A stretch of 5,139 nt of DNA from Bacteroidales bacterium (GTDB lineage: Bacteria > Bacteroidota > Bacteroidia > Bacteroidales > UBA3824). Position 1 is the first letter of the stretch. The number at the start of each line of letters is the position of its first letter. Shown here in pieces: positions 1 through 5,139 of this stretch. Under the pieces are notes generated by a model. It had not been told where the DNA came from, ran no database searches, and saw only the letters and a program-made list of their open reading frames with translations. The stretch covers positions 1-5,139 of the forward strand of contig JAFXMJ010000203.1 in assembly GCA_017530465.1 (NCBI GenBank), given 5' to 3'. The position numbers were made by a program, and so were the translations under genes.

Positions 1-134
1 GTACCCTTCTCGGCTACCGATACAAATGGGAGCGGATTGCCCTTGGTGTCGGTGATGACACCTTGAATCTTCGCTGTCTGTGCCGCAACCATCAGCGGCA
101 AAATCAAAAGAAGTAAAAGTGCTATTCTTTTCAT
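1..134 (-). CDS. N-terminal fragment of a SusC/TonB-dependent receptor-like outer-membrane protein
   Basis: Only the first 44 codons are inside the window; the gene runs off the left edge. Read from the ATG at 134 it begins MKRIALLLLLILPLMVAAQ, a clear signal peptide: basic start, leucine-rich core, likely cleavage after VAA near residue 18. It continues with KIQGVITDTKGNPLPFVSV and then AEKG. That is the typical first two strands of a CarboxypepD_reg-like beta-sandwich (G-V-x-D-x-x-G-x-PLPFV-x-V), found at the N-terminus of SusC/RagA-type TonB-dependent receptors, which import nutrients through the outer membrane. The plug and barrel are not visible, so another exported protein with the same domain (for example a DUF5686-type protein) is possible. 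It is divergent from the AraC-family gene at 443, which may regulate it. Secretion and the domain are seen; the receptor function is inferred. Confidence 0.72.
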   Translation of the reverse strand, partial: MKRIALLLLLILPLMVAAQTAKIQGVITDTKGNPLPFVSVAEKG

Positions 135-161
135 TTGTTTTTGTAGTTTTGTTTTACGCTG

Positions 162-190
162 CAAAATTACATCGCGTTGTCTGCAACCAA
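162..190 (-). promoter_or_regulatory. Bacteroidota-type promoter of the receptor-like gene
   Basis: On the minus strand, TAATTTTG at 169-162 matches the Bacteroidota -7 consensus TAnnTTTG. A TTGG at 190-187 lies 17 nt upstream, in place of the -33 TTTG. Transcription would start around 155, leaving a leader of about 20 nt before the ATG at 134. No Shine-Dalgarno sequence is present; the leader is AT-rich, as is usual in this phylum. Consensus match only. Confidence 0.5.
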
Positions 191-196
191 GTTGCA
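182..196. promoter_or_regulatory. Perfect inverted repeat overlapping the receptor promoter (possible operator)
   Basis: TGCAAC (182-187), spacer CAA, GTTGCA (191-196) form a perfect 6-bp inverted repeat. It covers the -33 region of the leftward promoter, a position where a bound protein would affect RNA polymerase. The adjacent AraC-family regulator is one candidate, though that family more often binds direct repeats; a dimeric repressor would fit the symmetry better. A 6-bp repeat could also occur by chance. Confidence 0.35.
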
Positions 197-389
197 AAAT
201 GCGGAATTTTTTTGAAACATTTTACATCAAAGGGAATTTGCGCAATCCTTCATTGTTTTGTTCGCAAGTATGACGGATGTGGTTGAAATAAGTTACAGGA
301 ATTTTAAATATTTTTTCAAAAATTATGCAAAAAGGGTAAATAAGTATTCCAGAACGGCTCTATCAAAAAAAGAAAATTCGTTTTGTATG

Positions 390-417
390 TTTGTCTGAAA
401 AAAAAATCATATATTTG
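390..417 (+). promoter_or_regulatory. Bacteroidota-type promoter of the AraC-family gene
   Basis: TATATTTG at 410-417 matches the -7 consensus TAnnTTTG, with TTTG at 390-393 upstream (16-nt gap, slightly short) and another TTTG at 382-385 (24-nt gap). A second -7-like box, TATGTTTG, lies at 386-393. Use of the 410-417 box would start transcription near 423, about 20 nt before the ATG at 443. This supports 443 as the start codon rather than the in-frame TTG at 383. Confidence 0.5.
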
Positions 418-442
418 TGCAAAACTCAAACCGATTTGCACC

Positions 443-1453
443 ATGTTTAAGAGCGTCATAAAAATTGAAGGTGAAAATCCGATTACAATGTTCATGCCGT
501 CGGCGGGGGATCTCAACGTCAAGACAGACACGATATTCTCAAACACTTGTACCATCCGCGACACCTGCGACATGACGACGTGGCTGTGCGTTCACAATCA
601 GACTGTTGTGATGTACAACGAATATTTTGTGCGCAAAAATTGCATCATCGAAAATAGCCGCACCGACGAGAAGGCTCTGATTTGGTCGGTGATAACGGGC
701 GGCAAGGTCTGCGAAATCATCAGCGGTCATCAGGTAGAACACGATGCGGGCGCGGTAAACATGGGCATTATGTCCGAGGAAAACGAACACATAATGCACC
801 TCGCGGCGGGCTGCAAATTCTCAAAAATCAGCATAATGATTTCGGAGAGCGATTTGAAAATTTACAACGAGCGTTTCCCGATCATTTTCGCCCGCTACAA
901 GAATTTTATGGAATCAAACAAACCGGTGATGTTGGAAGTAATAGACAACGAAGGTAAAATTTTGGAGGCTGCCCGCGATGTCCAAAACGCCGTCTTAACC
1001 AAGACTGTAAATCCGTATTACATTGAAGGTCTGATAGTTGAATGTCTTGTAAATTATTATTACGAACAATTTCATCAGCCCTTGCCCGACAATTACACCA
1101 TCTGCCGCAAGATTTCAAAGGCGCGGGACATTCTTACCGAAAACTTCCAAAATCCGCCCACAATCCGCGAACTTGCCGCCGAAGTTGGCACCAACGAATG
1201 TACGTTGAAAAAGGTTTTCAAACAGATGTTTTCGATGACAATTTTTGACTATTTGAACGACATCCGCATGAACAAATCGGCTCGGCTTCTCACCGAAAAT
1301 CAATTGACAATCAACGAAATAGCCACCGAATTGGGCTTTTCGTCTCAGAGTCATTTTTGTACGGCGTTCAGGAAAAAATACGGCGTTACGCCCAAGGAAT
1401 ATCGCGAAGGCAAGCGCGGCGTGAAGTGGAAATATGATGAAAAAAATGCATAA
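443..1453 (+). CDS. AraC-family transcriptional regulator, PchR-like
   Basis: A 336-residue cytoplasmic DNA-binding regulator. The C-terminal ~110 residues are a complete AraC/XylS domain with two helix-turn-helix units. The first is near residues 239-264, with PTIRELAAEVGTNECTLKK, a wording typical of PchR-like regulators. The second is near 288-314 and ends in the family signature ATELGFSSQSHFCTAFRKKYG followed by VTPKEYR. The N-terminal ~215 residues are a presumed effector-sensing region with no motif I can name. The frame is open back to a TTG at 383, but that adds 20 residues running through the -7 promoter box, so the ATG at 443 is preferred. The stop codon lies inside the heptad repeat that follows. 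PchR itself activates siderophore uptake genes, and the divergent neighbour resembles a TonB-dependent receptor, so local control of it is plausible. The ligand is unknown. Confidence 0.88.
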   Translation: MFKSVIKIEGENPITMFMPSAGDLNVKTDTIFSNTCTIRDTCDMTTWLCVHNQTVVMYNEYFVRKNCIIENSRTDEKALIWSVITGGKVCEIISGHQVEHDAGAVNMGIMSEENEHIMHLAAGCKFSKISIMISESDLKIYNERFPIIFARYKNFMESNKPVMLEVIDNEGKILEAARDVQNAVLTKTVNPYYIEGLIVECLVNYYYEQFHQPLPDNYTICRKISKARDILTENFQNPPTIRELAAEVGTNECTLKKVFKQMFSMTIFDYLNDIRMNKSARLLTENQLTINEIATELGFSSQSHFCTAFRKKYGVTPKEYREGKRGVKWKYDEKNA

Positions 1454-1498
1454 TGCATAATTGACTCCGCCGGATGGCTTAATTATGCATTATGCATT
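1445..1498. terminator. 18-bp perfect hairpin between convergent genes, probable bidirectional transcript end
   Basis: Positions 1445-1462 and 1481-1498 are perfect reverse complements (core ATGCATAATGCATAATT / AATTATGCATTATGCAT), separated by an 18-nt GC-richer loop. The stem starts inside the last codons of the AraC-family gene and ends 20 nt from the stop of the AICAR transformylase, so it could end transcripts from both sides. The stem is AT-rich and no clean U-tract follows, so it is not a textbook intrinsic terminator. Its repeat character suggests a mobile palindromic element instead or as well. Confidence 0.5.
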
Positions 1499-1508
1499 AT
1501 GAATTATG
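1481..1508. repeat. Heptad tandem repeat (A/C)ATTATG, four copies
   Basis: Four back-to-back 7-nt units: AATTATG (1481-1487), CATTATG (1488-1494), CATTATG (1495-1501), AATTATG (1502-1508). The inverse-complement units CATAATG/CATAATT occupy 1449-1462, which creates the hairpin described separately. The array carries overlapping ATGCAT palindromes and TAA/TGA-type stops in several frames. A related 11-nt match (CATTATGCATT) occurs at 3425-3435. It looks like a short interspersed repeat. Confidence 0.65.
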
Positions 1509-1517
1509 CATCGCATC

Positions 1518-2696
1518 TTAGTGATGGAACAGCCTTATGCCGGTGAAACTCATCACGATGCCGTACTTGTTGCAGGTGTCGATAACATTGTCGTCACGGA
1601 CAGAGCCGCCGGGTTGTGCGATGAAGTTGACGCCGCTCTTGTGGGCGCGTTCCACGTTGTCGCCGAAGGGGAAGAAGGCGTCTGAACCAACGGAAACTCC
1701 GCTGTTTTTGTCGAGCCAAGCGCGTTTTGCCTCGCGTGTAAACACTTCGGGTTTCACCTTGAAGTATTTTTGCCATTCGCCTTCCGCGAGCACGTCCATA
1801 TAATCGTCGGAGATGTAGATATCGATGGTATTGTCGCGGTCGGGACGCTTGATGTTGTCAACGAATTGCAATCCAAGCACTTGCGGCGACTGACGAAGCC
1901 ACCAATTGTCAGCCTTCTGACCTGCGAGCCTTGTGCAGTGAATCCTCGATTGCTGACCTGCGCCGATGCCGATTGCCTGTCCGTTTTTCACATAACATAC
2001 CGAATTTGACTGCGTGTATTTCAACGTAATCATTGCAATCGTGAGGTCGGTCTTCGCCTGTGCGGTGAGAGCCTTGTTGTTGGTGACGATATTGTCGAAG
2101 AAATTGCTGTCAATAACAAGTTCGTTGCGACCCTGCTCGAAGGTGATGCCGAAGACCTGCTTGCGCTCCAACGGTTCGGGCTTGTAATTCGGGTCGATCT
2201 TGATGACGCAGTAATTGCCGTTCTTCTTGGCTTTCAAGATGTTGAGGGCTGCGTCGGTGTAGCCGGGGGCGATGATGCCGTCGGAAACTTCGCGCTTGAT
2301 TACCAATGCGGTGCTCTCGTCGCAAACGTCGGACAGCGCAATGAAATCGCCAAAAGACGACATTCTGTCTGCGCCACGTGCGCGGATGTATGCGTTGGCG
2401 AGCGGCGTGAAGGTGATGTTCAAGTCGTCCGCCCAATAAATCTTCTTCTCAACGTCCGACAGCGGAAGTCCAATGGCTGCACCTGCGGGCGAAACGTGCT
2501 TGAAAGACGTTGCGGCGGGGATGCCGGTCGCCTTTTTGAGTTCGCTCACGAGTTGCCAACCGTTGAAAGCGTCGAGGAAATTGATGTAGCCGCCCCTTCC
2601 GTTGAGAACCTCCACGGGAAGTTCGCCCTCCGGCATATAGATGCGGGCGGGTTTTTGGTTGGGGTTGCAACCGTATTTGAGTTGGTATTCCTGCAT
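1518..2696 (-). CDS. purH: Stand-alone AICAR formyltransferase (PurH C-terminal-domain type)
   Basis: This 392-residue cytosolic enzyme transfers a formyl group from 10-formyl-tetrahydrofolate to AICAR, giving FAICAR, the penultimate step of IMP synthesis. It lacks the ~200-residue IMP cyclohydrolase domain that precedes this region in ordinary PurH/ATIC. Visible motifs are LKYGCNPNQ (6-14), the catalytic Lys-His pair in SFKHVSPAGAA (K66, H67), GADRMSSFGDF (108-118), TQSNSVCY with the catalytic-type Asn (N231), GAGQQSRIHCTRLAG (245-259), DAFFPF (339-344) and the C-terminal LFHH. These match human ATIC far better than E. coli PurH; offsetting by 200 aligns K66/H67 with human K266/H267. The frame is open back to 2864, but those 56 residues are low-complexity and lie over the IMP cyclohydrolase gene. 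The ATG at 2696, one base after that gene's stop, is the start. The symbol is by domain; this stand-alone form is not full PurH. Confidence 0.95.
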   Translation of the reverse strand: MQEYQLKYGCNPNQKPARIYMPEGELPVEVLNGRGGYINFLDAFNGWQLVSELKKATGIPAATSFKHVSPAGAAIGLPLSDVEKKIYWADDLNITFTPLANAYIRARGADRMSSFGDFIALSDVCDESTALVIKREVSDGIIAPGYTDAALNILKAKKNGNYCVIKIDPNYKPEPLERKQVFGITFEQGRNELVIDSNFFDNIVTNNKALTAQAKTDLTIAMITLKYTQSNSVCYVKNGQAIGIGAGQQSRIHCTRLAGQKADNWWLRQSPQVLGLQFVDNIKRPDRDNTIDIYISDDYMDVLAEGEWQKYFKVKPEVFTREAKRAWLDKNSGVSVGSDAFFPFGDNVERAHKSGVNFIAQPGGSVRDDNVIDTCNKYGIVMSFTGIRLFHH

Positions 2697-2697
2697 T

Positions 2698-3414
2698 TTA
2701 TTTCGTGTTTTTGTTGATGATTCTGCTGTCGTAACTGCCTGACTTGATGTCGATAAAGCGTGTGAAGAGAGACACCTTGTTGTCGGCGTTGAGGTTGTTC
2801 CATACGATGGATGTAAATTCGTCGATGCCGCCCTTGATGTCCACCAAGGTAGGCTCGCCCTCAAAACTCGGCAGCGGGTTGCCGTCGCCCATATACGTGT
2901 GGATAAAACGGCCTTCGCCCGCGATGGGGTTGTCGTAATTGAAGGTGTAGCGGCAGTTGGATTCGGGGCGTCCGTTGTCAGACTTCAAAATCGACATCTG
3001 GAAATTGTATTTGCCGTTGTTGACATTCATAATGCCCGAAATGCGCGGCGTGAAGTTGGGCGCGTCGGGTTCGTACTGACGTGTGCGGAGCGACATTTCA
3101 AAAGTCTGCTCGGCGTTCATCAGGTCGTAGATGGTGTCGGTCTGGTCGCCGTTGGTAACGATGGTGTTGTTGCCAAGTACGCGGACGGGCGCGTAGATTA
3201 TCAGCGACGGGTCGGTGAGTTTGGACGGGTCAAAAGCCTCCGTCCTGATGCCCTCGCCGTCCTGGACGAAGACACGGTTGCGCGAATTTTCGCTGCGACC
3301 CATTATAAAATATGCTGTAACGGCGTATTTGCCGTCCTCGCTCCTTCCAATCACGATGCCGCGTCCGGGATACGTGGTGCGGGAAAGTTCTGTTGCTAAC
3401 GATTCGATTTTCAT
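2698..3414 (-). CDS. purO: IMP cyclohydrolase, PurO type
   Basis: A 238-residue cytosolic enzyme of the PurO-like IMP cyclohydrolase family, which closes the ring of FAICAR to give IMP. Features shared with archaeal PurO are the start YPGRGIVIGR (15-24), a serine/arginine-rich stretch MGRSENSRNR (38-47), and the block VRVLGNNTIVTNGDQTDTI (77-95), which parallels the archaeal VSNGSHTDTI segment. It also has YEPDAPNFTPRI (114-125). It is longer than archaeal PurO (about 200 residues), mainly in the C-terminal half (about 140-238), where I see MGDGNPLPSFEG. Its ATG overlaps the upstream flavoprotein stop as ATGA, and its TAA is one base from the next ATG, so translation is probably coupled. The downstream enzyme supplies its substrate, which strongly supports the assignment. 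No membrane segment or signal peptide. Confidence 0.88.
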   Translation of the reverse strand: MKIESLATELSRTTYPGRGIVIGRSEDGKYAVTAYFIMGRSENSRNRVFVQDGEGIRTEAFDPSKLTDPSLIIYAPVRVLGNNTIVTNGDQTDTIYDLMNAEQTFEMSLRTRQYEPDAPNFTPRISGIMNVNNGKYNFQMSILKSDNGRPESNCRYTFNYDNPIAGEGRFIHTYMGDGNPLPSFEGEPTLVDIKGGIDEFTSIVWNNLNADNKVSLFTRFIDIKSGSYDSRIINKNTK

Positions 3415-4733
3415 ATATTTAATTCATTATGCATTGATTCTACGGTATTAATCGCTGCGTTAATCGCTTGATTAACATTGTATTGCACCCATTCTGCAAA
3501 TAGTCCGGTCATATAGAAACCCATTGGTCGGAGTGTCGATTTGATTTTTTCGACGGTCTCGTGGGTGTCGATGTCCTGGATTGCGTGCGTGTATTCGGTG
3601 TAGCGGTGCGTGATGTATATCGGGTTGAGCGGCATACGGGAGAGTTCCTCCTTGATTTCGTCTTCCGAAACGTAGTCGGTGAATTCCACCGTGCCGGTCA
3701 TCTTGTGGGTGTCGTTGTTGTTGGTGTCGGCAAAATTGCCCGTGCAGATGATTTTGTGTGCGCGGTGCTCCTTGCCTGGCAGGTAAATTTCGGTGTAGGG
3801 GTTTTTGCTGAGTTCGCAGAATACCGACGTCGTGCCGTGGTATTTGAGCGAATCGATGTAACTGCCAAATGGCTTTATTTCGTTGATATGCAGGATTTTA
3901 GGAAGGAGTTTGAGGTTGGCGCAATACACAATCTGGTCGTATTTTTCGCCGTCAACAATCCACTTGCCGCCGCTGTGTTCGATACATTCTACGGCGTGAT
4001 TGAGCCGCAGACGGTCGCCCAAAATCTCCACAAGCCTATTTACGAGACGCTGTGCGCCGCCGTTGATGTCGTAGAGGAATGTCTTTTCGCAGAGGAATTT
4101 AGATTTGTCGTGGTTGAAATTTGCAAAAATCATTTGGTCGGCTGTCGGTGCGCTGAGCCTGCCTTCGAGCCAACGGAGCGGAATTTTGCGCAGGTCGCTG
4201 TGCCATACTTTTTCGTTGTAAGGGCCGAAATACATATCGTACAGCGTCTGTCCAAACTTTGCCTTGAAGTATGTGGCGAGGAATTTGGGCGTGCGCTTGT
4301 TTTTTTCGCGGTTTTTTACGCGGAAGATGTCGGCGATGATGCGTTTCTGGATTTCGGGCTTAAACATATAGATGTGGTTCTCAATCGGACTTGGAACTCC
4401 CTCTATCTCAGTCATTTTCTTCTTGAACATCCCGTGAAATTCGGGCTTGGAGACTTCGCCGTTTTCAAAAAGTATCGCGCTGTTTCTTTTGAGTTCGATG
4501 ATTTCGTCGCCAAAATCGATGATACCCTCGATGAATTTTTGGGTCTTTTCGCTGATGTTTTTCATCGAATTTGCGCCACAGATATGAAACACGCAGCCGT
4601 CGGCTTTGACGCTCTGCGCAAGGCCTCCGGCGGTTTCGCTTTTTTCATAAACGGTGATTTCGTGACTGTCCATCAGCGACTTGGCTACCGTCAATCCCGA
4701 AATGCCCGCTCCTATGATTGCAATTCTTGACAT
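3411..4733 (-). CDS. FAD-dependent oxidoreductase of the amine oxidase / UDP-galactopyranose mutase-like superfamily
   Basis: A 440-residue flavoprotein whose substrate cannot be told from sequence. The N-terminus is a Rossmann FAD-binding unit: RIAIIGAGISGLTVAKSL with GAGISG at 8-13, acidic E30 closing the fold (VYEKS), and the GG motif at 36-37. The middle has FGPYNEKVW (169-177) followed by a PLRWLEGRLSAP stretch, typical of protoporphyrinogen-oxidase-like and UDP-galactopyranose-mutase-like proteins often found near polysaccharide genes. The C-terminal MTGLFAEWVQYNVNQAI (408-424) resembles the second FAD-contacting motif. The length is normal for the family. It is the first gene of the operon and overlaps purO by four bases. 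The last residues (MHNELNI) are encoded by a heptad-repeat-like sequence and are probably not ancestral. A cell-envelope sugar or general amine-oxidase-like role is possible; no direct link to purine synthesis is known to me. Confidence 0.8.
   Translation of the reverse strand: MSRIAIIGAGISGLTVAKSLMDSHEITVYEKSETAGGLAQSVKADGCVFHICGANSMKNISEKTQKFIEGIIDFGDEIIELKRNSAILFENGEVSKPEFHGMFKKKMTEIEGVPSPIENHIYMFKPEIQKRIIADIFRVKNREKNKRTPKFLATYFKAKFGQTLYDMYFGPYNEKVWHSDLRKIPLRWLEGRLSAPTADQMIFANFNHDKSKFLCEKTFLYDINGGAQRLVNRLVEILGDRLRLNHAVECIEHSGGKWIVDGEKYDQIVYCANLKLLPKILHINEIKPFGSYIDSLKYHGTTSVFCELSKNPYTEIYLPGKEHRAHKIICTGNFADTNNNDTHKMTGTVEFTDYVSEDEIKEELSRMPLNPIYITHRYTEYTHAIQDIDTHETVEKIKSTLRPMGFYMTGLFAEWVQYNVNQAINAAINTVESMHNELNI
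3421..3435. repeat. Second copy of the CATTATG-type repeat, inside a coding end
   Basis: AATTCATTATGCATT shares 11 consecutive bases (CATTATGCATT, 3425-3435) with the repeat at 1488-1498. Read on the minus strand it encodes the final M-H-N-E-L of the flavoprotein, just upstream of the ATGA overlap with purO. It may be a solo fragment of the same interspersed repeat, or a chance AT-rich match. Confidence 0.4.
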
Positions 4734-4757
4734 ATTCTTTGCTTAAATTTTGCTTCC

Positions 4758-4788
4758 CAAAAATATAAACAAAAATTGTATTTACGAA
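4758..4788 (-). promoter_or_regulatory. Bacteroidota-type promoter of the flavoprotein-purO-AICAR transformylase operon
   Basis: On the minus strand TATTTTTG (4765-4758) fits the -7 consensus TAnnTTTG. TTCG (4788-4785), one mismatch from TTTG, lies 19 nt upstream. Transcription would start near 4751, giving a leader of under 20 nt before the ATG at 4733. This is the only promoter-like site seen for the three genes, consistent with one transcript. The region is so AT-rich that chance matches are possible. Confidence 0.45.
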
Positions 4789-4808
4789 AATTTTTTGCAA
4801 AAATTTTC
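4786..4808. terminator. Perfect 10-bp AT-rich hairpin downstream of the right-edge gene
   Basis: GAAAATTTTT (4786-4795) and AAAAATTTTC (4799-4808) are perfect reverse complements around a 3-nt loop. It starts 4 nt after the stop of the right-edge gene and overlaps the -33 region of the operon promoter. It could be a weak terminator for that gene or a binding site acting on the operon. The stem has a single G-C pair, so it would be a poor intrinsic terminator. Confidence 0.35.
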
Positions 4809-4812
4809 AATC

Positions 4813-5139
4813 TTAGTTGACACTTCTGATTGTGCCGGTCTGCGGATAGAGTATCAACTTGAATCCGTCTTTTTGCATCAATGACGCTGGCAGGTATCTT
4901 ACTGTGCCTAACTGATTGATGTTCAATGTTTTTTCGGACAGCGAATTGTTGTTTTGCATAATGCGTACCAGTCCGTATGCGTTTGTCAGGTATGCAAAAC
5001 CGTTGGCGGCCTGCGATGCGCCTGCACGTTGGCGAGCCGTGGTCTGATTGTTGTCGTATTTGTTGATGACGATGTTGTCGCCGAGGTCGCTGATTTCCAC
5101 AGTGATGGGACTGCCTTTCTTGCTGCCGTTGGGCACTAC
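4813..5139 (-). CDS. C-terminal fragment of a protein of unknown function
   Basis: The last 108 residues of a protein that begins beyond the right edge. A GTG at 5136 is in frame but codes for an internal valine, since the frame is open to the window end (VVPNGSKKGS). The fragment is soluble-looking, rich in Asn/Gln and short beta-type stretches (PITVEISDLGDNIVINKYDNN). It ends TLNINQLGTVRYLPASL ... KLILYPQTGTIRSVN. The closing pattern (QxGTVxxLP, then a hydrophobic strand and P-x-TG-x-I-x-S-V) reminds me of Bacteroidota DUF4831-type proteins, but this is from memory and weak. No catalytic motif or membrane segment is visible. It is separated from the flavoprotein by 79 nt holding a hairpin and promoter, so it is probably not part of that operon. 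Confidence 0.7.
   Translation of the reverse strand, partial: VVPNGSKKGSPITVEISDLGDNIVINKYDNNQTTARQRAGASQAANGFAYLTNAYGLVRIMQNNNSLSEKTLNINQLGTVRYLPASLMQKDGFKLILYPQTGTIRSVN

Larger units (their letters stand above)
135..442. other. AT-rich divergent intergenic region
   Basis: This 308-nt stretch separates the divergent receptor-like and AraC-family genes. It holds a promoter-like sequence for each gene and the TGCAAC/GTTGCA inverted repeat. Between them (about 200-380) there are A/T runs and a weak TTTGA (211-215) / TCAAA (227-231) inverted repeat with an 11-nt gap. I see no convincing small gene or structured RNA. Open frames crossing this region on either strand have no recognisable protein character. 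Confidence 0.6.

Noticed and set aside
80..286. Plus-strand 68-codon open frame at the left
   Set aside because: It is antisense to the signal peptide region of the receptor-like gene and has no recognisable features.
316..573. Minus-strand 85-codon open frame with hydrophobic stretches
   Set aside because: It overlaps the AraC-family gene start and promoter on the opposite strand, and has no promoter or recognisable domain; hydrophobicity follows from reading AT-rich DNA.
1441..1511. CRISPR-like or transposon end
   Set aside because: The repeat units are 7 nt with no spacers, and there is no transposase or target duplication in the window; a small palindromic repeat explains it better.
2697..2864. 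56-codon upstream extension of the AICAR transformylase
   Set aside because: The extra residues are Ser/Thr-rich low-complexity sequence lying over the 3' end of purO in another frame; the family start matches the ATG at 2696.
2899..3399. Plus-strand 166-codon open frame opposite purO
   Set aside because: Shadow of a well-supported gene; no motif or start context of its own.
3561..4730. Long plus-strand open frame (389 codons) opposite the flavoprotein gene
   Set aside because: It is antisense to a clearly recognisable flavoprotein; its translation has no recognisable motif and is Val/Phe-rich, as expected of a codon-bias shadow.
4734..4812. Purine riboswitch or other leader RNA before the purine operon
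   Set aside because: The predicted leader is under 20 nt and the whole spacer is 79 nt of AT-rich DNA; there is no room for an aptamer.

Overview
The window looks like a piece of a Bacteroidota (probably Bacteroidales) chromosome. Three things point there. The promoter-like sequences fit the Bacteroidota -7/-33 pattern (TAnnTTTG with an upstream TTTG-like element). The starts have AT-rich leaders without recognisable Shine-Dalgarno sequences. The left edge holds the start of a SusC/TonB-receptor-like protein with an N-terminal carboxypeptidase-regulatory-like domain. The genus cannot be told from the sequence alone.

Left part (1-1453): two divergent genes flank a 308-nt AT-rich intergenic region. 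The minus-strand gene runs off the left edge and shows only a signal peptide and the first strands of a CarboxypepD_reg-like domain, as in TonB-dependent outer-membrane receptors. The plus-strand gene (443-1453) encodes an AraC-family regulator with a PchR-like C-terminal DNA-binding domain. Each gene has its own promoter-like sequence, and a perfect TGCAAC-N3-GTTGCA inverted repeat overlaps the -33 region of the receptor promoter. A local regulator-receptor pair, perhaps for iron/siderophore or another nutrient, is the simplest reading, but this is inference.

Middle (1454-1517): the AraC gene and the operon from the right converge on a short spacer. It is filled by an 18-bp perfect hairpin built from a CATTATG-like heptad repeat. 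It probably serves as a shared transcript end, and it looks like a small interspersed palindromic repeat.

Right part (1518-4733, minus strand): a tightly packed three-gene operon, transcribed right to left. It starts with an FAD-dependent amine-oxidase/UDP-galactopyranose-mutase-like flavoprotein. This overlaps by ATGA with a PurO-type IMP cyclohydrolase, which is followed after one base by a stand-alone AICAR transformylase. The last two enzymes together do what bifunctional PurH does in most bacteria (AICAR to FAICAR to IMP). The transformylase closely resembles the C-terminal half of animal ATIC, while the cyclohydrolase belongs to the family first known from archaea. The flavoprotein's role beside them is unexplained. 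Its last residues are encoded by another copy of the heptad-like sequence.

Right edge (4734-5139): an AT-rich spacer holds the operon promoter and a perfect 10-bp AT-rich hairpin. Beyond it is the C-terminal end of a minus-strand protein of unknown function that runs off the window. No RNA genes, CRISPR arrays, transposase genes or defence systems were found.
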